Positions 44,368 to 52,904 are shown, numbered from the stretch's first letter. The stretch: 64,000 bases of DNA from DASTFY01 sp963829955 (GCA_963829955.1 CAWHKS010000004.1:1-64000); one strand, 5' to 3'. The notes: generated by a model not told the origin, from the letters alone. Made by a program: numbers and translations.

Positions 44368-45801
44368 CTACGCACCGATCTTGAGCTGGTTGATGAGGAA
44401 CGTCACCTGGTCGTAGACCTGCTGGCGCTCCTTCATCAGCTTCTCGACCTTGCTGACGGCGTGGATCACGGTGGTGTGGTCGCGGCCGCCGAATTCACGG
44501 GCGATGGCCGGGTAGGACAGGTCGGTGAGGTCGCGCATCACGTACATGGCGACCTGGCGAGCGAGGACGAGCGGACGTTGCCGGCTCTTGCCCCGCAGGA
44601 GCTCGACCGGCTGGCGGTAGTACTCCGCCACGGCCTCGATGATCGCCCTGCTCGACACGGTGCGTTCCGCCGAGCCGTGCAGGAGCTCGGCCAGGAGCTG
44701 CTCGGCCAGCGACACCGTGATGGTGGAGTTGTTGAGGCTGGCGTACGCCGTGACGCGGATCAGCGCGCCTTCGAGCTCGCGGATGTTGTTGGTGATGCGG
44801 ACGGCGATGAACTCGAGGACGTCGGCTGGGACTGCCGTATGGTCGCGCTCGGCCTTGTTGCGCAGGATGGCGAGACGGGTCTCCAGGTCCGGCGGCTGGA
44901 TGTCCGTGATGAGGCCCCACTTGAAGCGGCCGCGCAACCGATCCTCGAGCGTCGGGATGGCATCGGGCATCCGGTCCGACGAGATGACGATCTGCCGGTT
45001 GGCGCCGTGGAGCGAGTTGAACGTGTGGAAGAACTCTTCCTGCAGACCTTCCTTGCCCTCCATGAACTGGATGTCGTCGATGAGGAGCACGTCGATCTCG
45101 CGGTAGCGACGCTTGAAGTCCGCGGTGGCGTTGCTGCGGATGGCGTCGACGTACTCGTTGAGGAAGGTCTCGGTCGAGACGTAGCGGATCTCGTAGTTGG
45201 AGTAGTTCTGATCGACGTAGTGGCCGATGGCGTGCAGCAGGTGGGTCTTGCCGAGGCCGGCCGCGCCGTAGATGAACAGCGGGTTGTACGAGCGCGCCGG
45301 AGTCTCGGCCACACGCTGAGCCGCGGCGAGCGCGAACTGGTTGGACTGCCCCTTGACGAAGGTCTCGAAGCCGTACCGCGGGTTGAGCCCGGCCGCGGTC
45401 ACCGCGTGGCGGGAGGCGTCGAACCCGCGGCCGTTCGTGCCGTTGACGCCGTTCTCGCCGTTCGAGGACGGCTGATCGACGCCGAGCGCGATGGCGTCGC
45501 TCGTTGTTGCATCTTCAACTACGATGTCGAACAGGGTCTCGTGCTCTGGTGCGGGTGGCGTGACGTGCAGGACCGGGCTGACGCCTGGGGCGTCGGCCTC
45601 TATGAGCGCGGCCTCGATCAAAGGCAGATAGCGCGAGGTGATGTGCTCCCGCACCGTGGGGCTGGGCAGGATCAGGTGCAAACCGTCGTCGTCCAGCCCG
45701 TCAGCTCGTACATCCTGGAAGGTGGAGAGCCACACGACATCCGAGACCTGCTCTCGCAGGAGCCGGGCCGCCGACGTCCACAGCTCTTCGCCGTCGTTCA
45801 C
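44368..45801 (-). CDS. dnaA: Chromosomal replication initiator DnaA
   Basis: AAA+ initiator, 477 residues from GTG at 45801. Domain I (SAARLLREQVSDVVWLSTFQ), a linker with a Asn/Gly stretch, then the AAA+ domain with Walker A YGAAGLGKTHLLHAIGH, Walker B IDVLLIDDIQFMEG, sensor/Box VII GRFKWGLITDIQPPDLETRL, and the C-terminal DNA-binding helix-turn-helix YPAIAREFGGRDHTTVIHAV. I chose 45801 because an AAGGAG site lies 10 bases upstream and because the longer open frame to 45933 would place the DnaA-box palindrome inside the gene. The frame is intact, in contrast to its neighbours. Confidence 0.96.
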   Translation of the reverse strand: MNDGEELWTSAARLLREQVSDVVWLSTFQDVRADGLDDDGLHLILPSPTVREHITSRYLPLIEAALIEADAPGVSPVLHVTPPAPEHETLFDIVVEDATTSDAIALGVDQPSSNGENGVNGTNGRGFDASRHAVTAAGLNPRYGFETFVKGQSNQFALAAAQRVAETPARSYNPLFIYGAAGLGKTHLLHAIGHYVDQNYSNYEIRYVSTETFLNEYVDAIRSNATADFKRRYREIDVLLIDDIQFMEGKEGLQEEFFHTFNSLHGANRQIVISSDRMPDAIPTLEDRLRGRFKWGLITDIQPPDLETRLAILRNKAERDHTAVPADVLEFIAVRITNNIRELEGALIRVTAYASLNNSTITVSLAEQLLAELLHGSAERTVSSRAIIEAVAEYYRQPVELLRGKSRQRPLVLARQVAMYVMRDLTDLSYPAIAREFGGRDHTTVIHAVSKVEKLMKERQQVYDQVTFLINQLKIGA

Positions 45802-46238
45802 CAGCGACGCACTCCTTGCAAGCGAAACCGTGTCCACAGGTGTGGATGCACCTGTGGACAACGCCACGACCGTTCTCGAACAAAACCACCAGCGACTTGG
45901 GTGCCCCCCGGGGCAGACGTGCGACCGTAGCACGGACCCGGAGGGCGACGGTCCAGTCCACCGGAACGGGGAGTGACGGCGCGGTGACCGGCCGTGGTGA
46001 CGGTCCGACTTTCTCGCTGATCGGGCGATGTCGGCGTCGGACCCGGTGCCGGTTGCCGTTCACGGCGCCGACGCCGTAGCCTGGGTCGTCGGCACGGCGA
46101 GCGTTCGCTCGCGCCAGGTCGCAGGTCCTCGGCTCGCCGCGGCCCGGGCCCCACGGCCGTTCAGCCCGCCAGCGTGCCGGCCGGGCGGAAGGCATGTGGA
46201 GCCGGCCGGACCGAGGAGCGAGGGAGTCAGGAGGCAGC
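45802..46238. other. Origin-type intergenic region between dnaA and rpmH
   Basis: A 437-base gap between divergent dnaA and rpmH. It contains the DnaA-box palindrome at its dnaA side; the rest is GC-rich with no ORF I can support, and holds the rpmH and dnaA promoters. The AGGAGG site of rpmH lies at its right end. Together with the dnaA-dnaN gap this is where oriC should lie. Confidence 0.6.
45830..45861. promoter_or_regulatory. DnaA-box palindrome upstream of dnaA
   Basis: A perfect 12-bp inverted repeat (45831-45842 with 45849-45860) around 6 bases. It contains GTGTCCACA at 45830-45838, TGTGGATGC at 45841-45849, and a perfect TGTGGACAA at 45853-45861, the actinobacterial DnaA box in reverse. 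It sits 30-60 bases upstream of the dnaA start, so it may serve initiation, dnaA autoregulation, or both. Confidence 0.7.
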
Positions 46239-46373
46239 GTGAAGCGCACGTACCAGCCGAACAACCGCAAGCGGGCCAAGCGCCATGGGTTCCGGCACCG
46301 GATGTCGACCCGGGCCGGCCGGGCCATCATCAAGTCGCGCCGCGCCAAGGGCCGGGTTCGCCTCTCGGCGTGA
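46239..46373 (+). CDS. rpmH: 50S ribosomal protein L34
   Basis: A 44-residue, very basic protein: KRTYQPNNRKRAKRHGFRHR, then MSTRAGRAIIKSRRAKGR and the end VRLSA, a full L34 match. It starts with GTG at 46239 behind AGGAGG (46229-46234). Too short for many gene callers. Its TGA overlaps the GTG of rnpA (GTGA), the standard rpmH-rnpA arrangement. Confidence 0.97.
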   Translation: MKRTYQPNNRKRAKRHGFRHRMSTRAGRAIIKSRRAKGRVRLSA

Positions 46374-46715
46374 TCTGGCGCATCCGGGACCACGCGGTGT
46401 TCGCACGGTTCCGGCGCGACGGACGCCGAGCGCGCGTAGGTTCGCTGTGGATGTCGGTGATCGCTGATCCCGCCGCCGCCCCCCCGAGGGTGGGCTTCGC
46501 CGTCGGTCGGTCGGTCGGGAGCGCGCCCACGCGCAACCGCGTCCGACGCCGGCTGCGGGCACTGGCCCGCGCCCACGCCGACGCTGCTCGCCCCCGGGTG
46601 GTACCTGGTCGGTGCGGACGCGGCCTTCATCCGAGTCCCGTTCCACGATGCGGAACAGAACTTCCTCGCCGCGCTGGCCGCCGTCGGGGCCACGCAACCC
46701 GGGCCGACGTCGTGA
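46370..46715 (+). CDS. rnpA: Ribonuclease P protein component (frameshift near 46595)
   Basis: Protein subunit of RNase P for tRNA 5' maturation. The N-terminal part (RIRDHAVFARFRRDGRRARV) and the family signature TRNRVRRRLRALARAHADAA are in the first frame. After a shift near 46595 the C-terminus reads PGWYLVGADAAFIRVPFHDA and ends at TGA 46713-46715. About 115 residues. It starts with GTG at 46370, overlapping the rpmH stop, and its own stop overlaps the GTG of yidD. Confidence 0.9.
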
Positions 46716-47011
46716 AGACGGTGGCCTCGGAGTCGCCGACGATCGACCGCGCCCCCGGACTCGTGGCCCGGGGCCTGACCCGCGTCATCGGCTGGTACCA
46801 GGTGAGCCATCAGGACCGTACCTCGCCCTGCCGGTTCGTCCCGTCCTGTTCGACCTACGCGCTCGAGGCCGTGGAGGCCCACGGCGCCGTAGCGGGATCG
46901 CTCCTGGCCATGCGCCGCCTGCTGCGTTGCCACCCCTGGGGCGGCCACGGGTTCGACCCCGTTCCCCCGCCGCCCGCCGCTCGCCTGGAGAGAGTCGACC
47001 GCCGTGTTTGA
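46712..47011 (+). CDS. yidD: Membrane protein insertion efficiency factor YidD
   Basis: A 99-residue protein. The YidD core is intact: RGLTRVIGWYQVSHQDRTSP, CRFVPSCSTYALEAVEAHGA and the C-terminal LRCHPWGGHGFDPVPPP, with the three conserved Cys. It helps insertion of membrane proteins with YidC. GTG start at 46712 overlaps the rnpA stop (GTGA); its end overlaps the start of yidC by 8 bases. Confidence 0.93.
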   Translation: MKTVASESPTIDRAPGLVARGLTRVIGWYQVSHQDRTSPCRFVPSCSTYALEAVEAHGAVAGSLLAMRRLLRCHPWGGHGFDPVPPPPAARLERVDRRV

Positions 47012-48008
47012 CCTGATCGCCACCGTCCTGGCGTGGTTCTACGCCCTCGTGCCGAACTACGCCATCGCCATCGCCATGATGACCATCCTCATCATGCTGC
47101 TGCTGACGCCGCTGACCCTGAAGAGCACGAAGTCGATGCTGGAGCTCCAGCGCATCCAGCCGGAGATGAAGCGGCTCCAGCAGGAGTACCGCGGCGACCG
47201 CCAGGCCATGAACGAAGCGCTCATGGCGCTCTACAAGGAGCACAAGGTCAACCCGCTCGGCGGGTGCCTCCCCCTGTTGATCCAGGCGCCGATCTGGATC
47301 GTGATGTACCGGGTCTTCATCGGGCTGACCTACAAGTCAGCCGAGAGCGAACCCTTCTTCGCGCCGAAGTACCTGGACCACTCGACCGAGCTGTACCAGT
47401 CGCTGTCCACCTCGACCGAGATGAACGCCTTCGGGCTCAACCTGGCCGAGTCGGCGGCCCGGGCGCTCCAGGCCAGCTTCGTCACGGCCATCCCCTACCT
47501 GATCCTGGTGGGGATCGTCGTCGTGACGTACTTCGTCCAGCAGCGCCAGATCACCGCCCGCAACAAGAACAACCCCAACTACAGCGACAACCCGGCCGCC
47601 GCGCAGCAGCAGATGATCATGAAGATCTTCCCGATCTTCTCGGGCATCTTCTCCTTCATCGTGCCCGCGGCGCTGGCGTGGTACTTCCTGGTGCAGAACC
47701 TCTTCCGGATCGCCCAGCAGGCTTACATAACGAAGCGGTTCTACCGCGAGCATCCCGATGCCATCACCGCCCGTGAGGGCGGCGGGAGCTCGACGGCCAA
47801 AGCGCCCAAGGCCGCAGGCAACGGCGCGGCGGCGACCAAGAAGGGGGCGCGGGGAACCCCGGCCAAGAGCACGCCGCCGAAGGCCAAGCCCACGCCGAGC
47901 GCGTCGGGCAACGGCAAGCGACGGCCCGCTCCCAAGCCGCCCCCGAAGCCGAGCGGCTCGGCGCCCAAGCCGCCCGCCCGGCCCCGCCCCCAGAAGAAGA
48001 AGCCCTGA
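47004..48008 (+). CDS. yidC: YidC/Oxa1 family membrane insertase
   Basis: A 334-residue membrane insertase. Five hydrophobic segments, including AIAIAMMTILIMLLLTPLTL and TAIPYLILVGIVVVTYFVQQ; the conserved cytoplasmic loop QPEMKRLQQEYRGDRQAMNE; and KVNPLGGCLPLLIQAPIWIV, a family hallmark. The C-terminal 85 residues are a basic Lys/Pro/Ala tail, which is common in actinobacterial YidC and may bind ribosomes. GTG start at 47004. The jag gene follows after 26 bases. Confidence 0.95.
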   Translation: MFDLIATVLAWFYALVPNYAIAIAMMTILIMLLLTPLTLKSTKSMLELQRIQPEMKRLQQEYRGDRQAMNEALMALYKEHKVNPLGGCLPLLIQAPIWIVMYRVFIGLTYKSAESEPFFAPKYLDHSTELYQSLSTSTEMNAFGLNLAESAARALQASFVTAIPYLILVGIVVVTYFVQQRQITARNKNNPNYSDNPAAAQQQMIMKIFPIFSGIFSFIVPAALAWYFLVQNLFRIAQQAYITKRFYREHPDAITAREGGGSSTAKAPKAAGNGAAATKKGARGTPAKSTPPKAKPTPSASGNGKRRPAPKPPPKPSGSAPKPPARPRPQKKKP

Positions 48009-48034
48009 CCGAGATCGCAGCGAGGACATCCCCG

Positions 48035-48865
48035 ATGGAGTGGGTCGAAACGACCGGTCGCACGACCGATGAGGCCAAGAACGTCGCCCTGGACCGCCTC
48101 GGCGTGGACGAGGCCGACGCCGAGTTCGAGATCCTGGAGGAGCCGCGCCCCGGTCTGTTCGGGCGCATCCGGGGAGAGGCGAGGGTGAGGGCCCGGGTAC
48201 GGCCGACCGCGCCGCGCCCGAAGGCCGAACGCCGTGACCGCCGTCGCCGCAAGGAAGAGCCCAGCAGCAACGGCGAAGACCGCACACCGGCCAAGGCCAA
48301 GCCGTCGCGGGACAAGAACCCCGCCGGCACCGGCCCGCCGGCCCCGCCCCAACAGGAGATCCCGATGGACGAGCGCGAACGCGACGGCGAGGAGCCGACC
48401 ACCGAGCAGGTGACCGAGGACGCCACCGAGTTCTTGCGGGGGCTGCTCGACGCCTTCGGCTTCGACGGCGACGTCGCCTCCACGGAGCCCGCCGAGGGGG
48501 AGATCGAGGTGGCCATCACCGGTGAGGGCCTCGGCCTGCTCGTCGGCCCCAAGGGGCAGACCCTGCTGGCCGTCCAGGACCTGACCCGGCTCGCCGCGCA
48601 GCGCCACATCGGTCCTGGCTCGCCTCGCCTCGCCGTGGACGTGGGCGGCTACCGGCAGCGCCGGGTGGAGGCGCTGCGCCGGTTCAGCGAGCAGGTGGCC
48701 CAGCAGGTGCTCGAAACGGGGCTGGCCAAGTCGCTGGAGCCGATGGCCGCCGCCGACCGCAAGGTCGTGCACGACGCCCTCAACGACGTCGACGGGGTGC
48801 GGACGGCCTCCGAGGGCGAAGAGCCCTACCGCCGCGTCGTGATCCTTCCCGGCGCGGAGGCCTGA
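48035..48865 (+). CDS. jag: Jag/KhpB RNA-binding protein
   Basis: A 276-residue protein with the three Jag parts in order: Jag-N (EWVETTGRTTDEAKNVALDR), a long charged linker, a type II KH domain (EVAITGEGLGLLVGPKGQTL) and an R3H domain (KSLEPMAAADRKVVHDALND). It is an RNA-binding regulator linked to cell envelope synthesis and division in Gram-positive bacteria. Position between yidC and rsmG is the standard one. Confidence 0.92.
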   Translation: MEWVETTGRTTDEAKNVALDRLGVDEADAEFEILEEPRPGLFGRIRGEARVRARVRPTAPRPKAERRDRRRRKEEPSSNGEDRTPAKAKPSRDKNPAGTGPPAPPQQEIPMDERERDGEEPTTEQVTEDATEFLRGLLDAFGFDGDVASTEPAEGEIEVAITGEGLGLLVGPKGQTLLAVQDLTRLAAQRHIGPGSPRLAVDVGGYRQRRVEALRRFSEQVAQQVLETGLAKSLEPMAAADRKVVHDALNDVDGVRTASEGEEPYRRVVILPGAEA

Positions 48866-48892
48866 GTCAGCAGCAAGTCCCCGAGCGGCCCG

Positions 48893-49528
48893 ATGGCGGC
48901 GACCCCGGAAGGTTGGCCGCTCTTGCTGACGGCGCTCGACGAAGCCCGACAGCGGGGGTTCCTGGGCCCGGACCAGGAACCCGACGTGGTCGCCCGCCAC
49001 GCGGCCGGGTTCGAGCCCGCGCTGCTGCCCGCCCTCGCCGACTCGGGAACGGGGCGGATCGTCGATCTCGGCTCTGGCGGCGGCGTGCCCGGACTCGTAC
49101 TGGCGCTGCTCCTTCCCGGCGCGAAATTGACCCTGGTCGACGCCAGCGTCAGCCGGACCGACTGGCTCCATCGGATCGTCCGGCGCCTGCGTCTCACCGA
49201 TCGGGTCGAGGTGCGCCGCGAACGGGCCGAGGTGCTCGGCCACGATCCCACCTGGCGGGAGGCGCAGGAGGTGGTCGTGGCCCGCAGCTTCGCTCCTCCG
49301 CTGGTGACGGCCGAGTGCGCCGCCCCGCTGCTTGGTTGGGGCGGCCGTTTGGTGGTGAGCGAGCCGCCGGCCGATCGCCGGGCCGAGCGGTGGCCGGCGG
49401 AGGAGCTCGGGCAACTCGGTCTGCGCCGAGTGACCTGGTCCGACACGGCCTACGCGGTGTTCGAGAAGGCAGCGCCGTGTCCCCCCGAGGTACCCCGGGC
49501 ACGGAAGGTCCGCGGCCACACGTCCTGA
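48893..49528 (+). CDS. rsmG: 16S rRNA (guanine-N7)-methyltransferase RsmG
   Basis: A 211-residue SAM-dependent enzyme that methylates the 16S rRNA at a conserved G in the 530 loop. The SAM motif is GRIVDLGSGGGVPGLVLALL, followed by LTLVDASVSRTDWLHRIVRR and EVVVARSFAPPLVTAECAAP. The ORF is intact. Immediately after its stop codon is a parS-like site, then parA after 140 bases. Confidence 0.93.
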   Translation: MAATPEGWPLLLTALDEARQRGFLGPDQEPDVVARHAAGFEPALLPALADSGTGRIVDLGSGGGVPGLVLALLLPGAKLTLVDASVSRTDWLHRIVRRLRLTDRVEVRRERAEVLGHDPTWREAQEVVVARSFAPPLVTAECAAPLLGWGGRLVVSEPPADRRAERWPAEELGQLGLRRVTWSDTAYAVFEKAAPCPPEVPRARKVRGHTS

Positions 49529-49544
49529 CGTTTCACGTGGAACC
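49529..49544. promoter_or_regulatory. parS-like centromere site
   Basis: CGTTTCACGTGGAACC matches 13 of 16 bases of the bacterial parS consensus, and its inner 14 bases GTTTCACGTGGAAC are nearly palindromic. It begins right after the rsmG stop and is 127 bases upstream of the parA start, the classical location for a ParB-binding site near the origin. Confidence 0.75.
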
Positions 49545-49670
49545 TCAACCGTCGCGAGAGGCCGCGACCGGACCATGCGCGCTCGGCCCGCGAGAGGCCG
49601 CTACCCTGCGGGCTACCGGTCGCTGCCCACCGCTGCGCCGTCGCAGCCGGACAAGGAGAAGGCGCTGCTC

Positions 49671-50450
49671 GTGCCCTCACCACCACGCATCTTCGCTGTG
49701 GCCAACCAGAAGGGCGGCGTGGGCAAGACCACCACGGCCGTCAACCTGGGGGCCTCGCTCGCCCACCTCGGTCATCGAACACTGGTCGTCGACCTGGATC
49801 CGCAGGGCAACGCCACCACCGGCCTGGGCCTCGACACCAGGAACATCGAACACTCGATGTATGACGTGATCATGCACGAACTGCCGCTCGAGGACTGCGT
49901 CGAACCGACGTCGGTGAAGCACCTCTTCGTGGCGCCCGCCAGTCTGGACCTGGCCGGCGCCGAGATCGAGCTCGTGCCCGCCTTCAGCCGCGAGTTGCGC
50001 CTCCGCCGGGCGCTCGAGGCGGTCAAGGACGACTACGAGTTCTTCCTCATCGACTGCCCGCCCTCGCTCGGCCTCCTCACCGTGAACGGCCTGGCCGCGG
50101 CCAGCGAGGTGCTCGTCCCCATCCAGTGCGAGTACTACGCCCTCGAGGGCCTGGGTCAGTTGCTGCGCAACGTCGACCTCGTCCGCCGCAGCCTCAACCC
50201 CACGCTGGAGGTGTCCACCATCGTGCTCGTGATGTACGACGCCCGGACCAAGTTGTCGGACCAGGTCGTCGCCGAGGTCCGCGAGCACTTCGGCGAGAAG
50301 GTCTGCCGGACGATCATCCCGCGGACCGTGCGCCTGTCCGAGGCGCCCTCCTACGGTCAACCCATCATCGCCTTCGATGCCGGCTCCCGTGGAGCCATCG
50401 CCTACTCGGAGCTCGCCAAGGAGGTGAGCGATGGCCACCGCGCGGCGTAG
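49671..50450 (+). CDS. parA: Chromosome partitioning ATPase ParA
   Basis: Segregation ATPase of the ParABS system. The Walker-type motif is FAVANQKGGVGKTTTAVNLG; next are VVDLDPQGNATTGLGLD and FFLIDCPPSLGLLTVNGLAA. The C-terminus has RTVRLSEAPSYGQPIIAFDA. I prefer GTG at 49671 with an AAGGAG site 12 bases upstream, giving 259 residues; an ATG at 49575 would add 32 residues without a family counterpart. It overlaps parB by 20 bases. Confidence 0.93.
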   Translation: MPSPPRIFAVANQKGGVGKTTTAVNLGASLAHLGHRTLVVDLDPQGNATTGLGLDTRNIEHSMYDVIMHELPLEDCVEPTSVKHLFVAPASLDLAGAEIELVPAFSRELRLRRALEAVKDDYEFFLIDCPPSLGLLTVNGLAAASEVLVPIQCEYYALEGLGQLLRNVDLVRRSLNPTLEVSTIVLVMYDARTKLSDQVVAEVREHFGEKVCRTIIPRTVRLSEAPSYGQPIIAFDAGSRGAIAYSELAKEVSDGHRAA

Positions 50451-51345
50451 CGGGCTGGGGAAGGGCCTGGCCTCCCTGATCCCTCCCGGGGCCAACGACA
50501 CCGATGGGATCGACGATGCCCTCCGCGAGGTGTCGGTGACCTCGATCGCCCCCAACCCGGGCCAGCCGCGGGCACAGTTCGACGAGGAGTCGCTGAGCGA
50601 GCTGACCACTTCGATCCGGGCGCTGGGCGTCCTGCAGCCGATTCTCGTGCGCGAGCTCGACAACGACCAGTACCAGCTGATCGCTGGCGAGCGGCGCTGG
50701 CGGGCCGCCCGCCGGGCCGGGCTCACCACCATCCCTGCCATCATCCGCCGGGCCGACGACCGGGGGGTTGCAGAACAGGCACTGGTCGAGAACGTCCAAC
50801 GGCAGGACCTCACGGCCCTCGAGGAGGCCGCGGCCTTCCAGGGGCTGATCGAGGACTTCGGCCTGACCCACGAAGAGGTGGCGTCCCGGGTCGGCAAGAG
50901 CCGATCCACCGTGACCAACACTGTCCGCCTGCTCCAGCTGCCCCCAGCCGTGCAGCGCATGGTCGCCGAGGGACAGCTCACGGCCGGCCACGCGCGGGCG
51001 CTGCTGGCCACCCCGGACCGGGCCTTCCAGGAGCAGCTCGCCCGGCGGGCGGTCGAGGAGCACTGGACCGTGCGCGAGACCGAGGACGCCGTGCGGGCGC
51101 GGCCCGAGGAGGACGCCGAGACCGGCGCCGGCGCTGCGGGTACCCGCGCCGTAGCGGACCTCCCAGCACTGCGACCGCCGGGGCTCCTCGAGTTGGAATC
51201 GCTCCTCGCCGATTACCTCAACACGAGGGTGAGCATCACCATGCGCGGGGCCAGGGGAAAGGTTGCTATTGAGTTCGCCACGCTCGAAGATCTTGAGCGA
51301 CTCTATCGCATGATCACCGAGACGAACGAACATACGTTCGAATAG
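50431..51345 (+). CDS. parB: Chromosome partitioning protein ParB
   Basis: A 304-residue CTPase and parS-binding protein. The N-terminus RRSGLGKGLASLIPPG contains the ParA-stimulating basic peptide. The CTP-binding region follows with QLIAGERRWRAARRAGLTTI and EQALVENVQRQDLTALEEAA (the ENVQRxDL box). The HTH is LTHEEVASRVGKSRSTVTNT, and the dimer domain ends TLEDLERLYRMITE. It is co-translated with parA. The frame is intact. Confidence 0.96.
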   Translation: MATARRSGLGKGLASLIPPGANDTDGIDDALREVSVTSIAPNPGQPRAQFDEESLSELTTSIRALGVLQPILVRELDNDQYQLIAGERRWRAARRAGLTTIPAIIRRADDRGVAEQALVENVQRQDLTALEEAAAFQGLIEDFGLTHEEVASRVGKSRSTVTNTVRLLQLPPAVQRMVAEGQLTAGHARALLATPDRAFQEQLARRAVEEHWTVRETEDAVRARPEEDAETGAGAAGTRAVADLPALRPPGLLELESLLADYLNTRVSITMRGARGKVAIEFATLEDLERLYRMITETNEHTFE

Positions 51346-51404
51346 GTGCCGCCAAAATCGGAATAACGTCCAAGTTCAGGGTCATGCACAACTGGGTACA
51401 ACCC

Positions 51405-51413
51405 TGTGGATAA
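51405..51413. promoter_or_regulatory. Perfect DnaA box downstream of parB
   Basis: TGTGGATAA, the exact reverse complement of the consensus TTATCCACA, lies in the 90-base gap between convergent parB and the cwlM-like gene. About 5.6 kb from dnaA. It could titrate DnaA near the origin or be chance. Confidence 0.4.
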
Positions 51414-51435
51414 ACCCTCGACCCTCAATGATGTT

Positions 51436-52425
51436 TCAACCGCGATCGAGGCTGACAGGTGCCGCCACCCATCGGGCGAGGGCACGGGCGACGGCCGCAG
51501 CGACGGCCGGGCTCTCGTCGACGACGGGGCGAGTCGGCCCCAGCTCGAGCAGGACGGCGGGCATCTTCGTCTCCCGGAGCACGGGCAGCCGCATCCCCAG
51601 TGGCGCGGCGACCGGGACCGGCAGCACCGGCGTCAACTCGGCGTGGAGTTGCTCGGCCAGCTGATGACCACCGAGGGACTCGAAGTCGGCCGTGGCGTAG
51701 AAGGCGATGCGGCCGGCCTCCGCGGTGGTCAGCCCGAGATAGACGTCGGCCCGGAAGCGGTTGGCGGCCGCAGCCTGGCGGGCGCCGTCGGGTTCCTCGA
51801 GCACGAGCACGCTCGACCCGGCGACCCGCAGTGCCCGCGCGAGCGTGCGGGCCAGCGCAGACAGACCGCCGAGTTGGCCCACGACGACGCGACGCCCGAG
51901 CAGCGTGCGCTCACCATGGCTGAGCCGCTCGTATTCGCGCACCATGTGCACGGCAGGCCCGGGGACCGCGCGCCCGGATAAGCGTCGCAGTGCCTGCACG
52001 GTGTCCGCCCCGCAGATGCCGTCGGCGGGCGTCAGCTCCACGTTGCCCTGGAACTCGGCGAGTGCCGCGGCGGTGTTCGGGCCGAAGATGCCATCGACCC
52101 GACCGGGGTCGAAGCCCAGTCGGCCGAGCTGGCGTTGAAGATCGGCCACGTCGTCGCCACGCAGGTTGGGGACGCGCAGGTAGAGCGTGCGGTCACCGAG
52201 CTCCCAGCTCGCTTCCACCAGCGCCATCCAGGTGACGCGGTCGCAGACGCCGTCGGCGGGCAATCCGCGCGCCTTCTGGAACGCGGACACGCTGGCCTGG
52301 GTCTCCTGGCCGTAGTGGCCCCAGTCGGCGGGCGCCGGGGCGAAGCCGGCCGCGATCAAGCGGCGCTGGAGATCTCTGACCGCTTCGCCTTGCTGGCCCC
52401 GCTCGAGCGGCAGGGACGTAGTCAC
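51436..52425 (-). CDS. cwlM: CwlM-like protein: two peptidoglycan-binding domains plus degenerate Amidase_3 domain
   Basis: A 329-residue protein. Two PG_binding_1 repeats (GEAVRDLQRRLIAAGFAPAP and DVADLQRQLGRLGFDPGRVD) precede an Amidase_3-like domain. At the places where active amidases have zinc ligands, the sequence reads VVVGQLGGLSALARTLARAL and FRADVYLGLTTAEAG, so no His ligand is visible. The mycobacterial CwlM, encoded at the same place beside trxA, is also inactive as amidase and instead regulates the MurA step of peptidoglycan synthesis. The same role is likely here by context. The frame is intact. It lacks a signal peptide, in line with a cytoplasmic regulator. Confidence 0.88.
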   Translation of the reverse strand: MTTSLPLERGQQGEAVRDLQRRLIAAGFAPAPADWGHYGQETQASVSAFQKARGLPADGVCDRVTWMALVEASWELGDRTLYLRVPNLRGDDVADLQRQLGRLGFDPGRVDGIFGPNTAAALAEFQGNVELTPADGICGADTVQALRRLSGRAVPGPAVHMVREYERLSHGERTLLGRRVVVGQLGGLSALARTLARALRVAGSSVLVLEEPDGARQAAAANRFRADVYLGLTTAEAGRIAFYATADFESLGGHQLAEQLHAELTPVLPVPVAAPLGMRLPVLRETKMPAVLLELGPTRPVVDESPAVAAAVARALARWVAAPVSLDRG

Positions 52426-52474
52426 CGAGAGGCCCCCGCGCGCGGCGGGGCGACGTGGAGCTCGCTCCGCTCGC

Positions 52475-52813
52475 TCAGAGCGCAGCGGGCAGGAATTCGC
52501 TCAGCTCCTGCAGGAGCGCGCTCTTGGGCTTGGCGCCGACGAGCCGCTTGGCCACTTCGCCGTCCTTGAACACCAGCAGGGTCGGGATGCTCATGACGTT
52601 GTACCGCATGGCCAGGTCCGGGTTCTCGTCCACGTTGAGCTTGGCGACCGACAACTTGCCGTCCTGCTCGGCGGCCAGCTCCTCGAGGATGGGCGCGATC
52701 ATCTTGCAGGGCCCGCACCACTCGGCCCAGAAGTCGACCACCACAGGGGTGTCGCTGGCGCCGACGATCTCGTCGAACGTCGAGGTGGTGAGGGTCTGGA
52801 TCCCGTGAGCCAT
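52475..52813 (-). CDS. trxA: Thioredoxin
   Basis: A 112-residue thioredoxin with the redox motif VVVDFWAEWCGPCKMIAPIL, the structural cis-Pro in MSIPTLLVFKDGEV, and normal length. Reduced by the TrxB encoded upstream on the same strand. An AAAGGA site stands before the ATG at 52813. A hairpin lies between the two genes. Confidence 0.96.
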   Translation of the reverse strand: MAHGIQTLTTSTFDEIVGASDTPVVVDFWAEWCGPCKMIAPILEELAAEQDGKLSVAKLNVDENPDLAMRYNVMSIPTLLVFKDGEVAKRLVGAKPKSALLQELSEFLPAAL

Positions 52814-52867
52814 CAGGAGAGCTTCCTTTCGCGAGCAAGCGTAGCGAGGAGTTCAACCTCGGCTCCT

Positions 52868-52884
52868 GACCGGCTATTCCGGTC
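52868..52884 (-). terminator. Weak hairpin between trxB and trxA
   Basis: GACCGG at 52868-52873 pairs with CCGGTC at 52879-52884 around a 5-base loop, 20 bases past the trxB stop. It could reduce read-through into trxA; the stem is short, so support is limited. Confidence 0.3.
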
Positions 52885-52904
52885 CATCCGCCCGGGCGGT
52901 GGCG

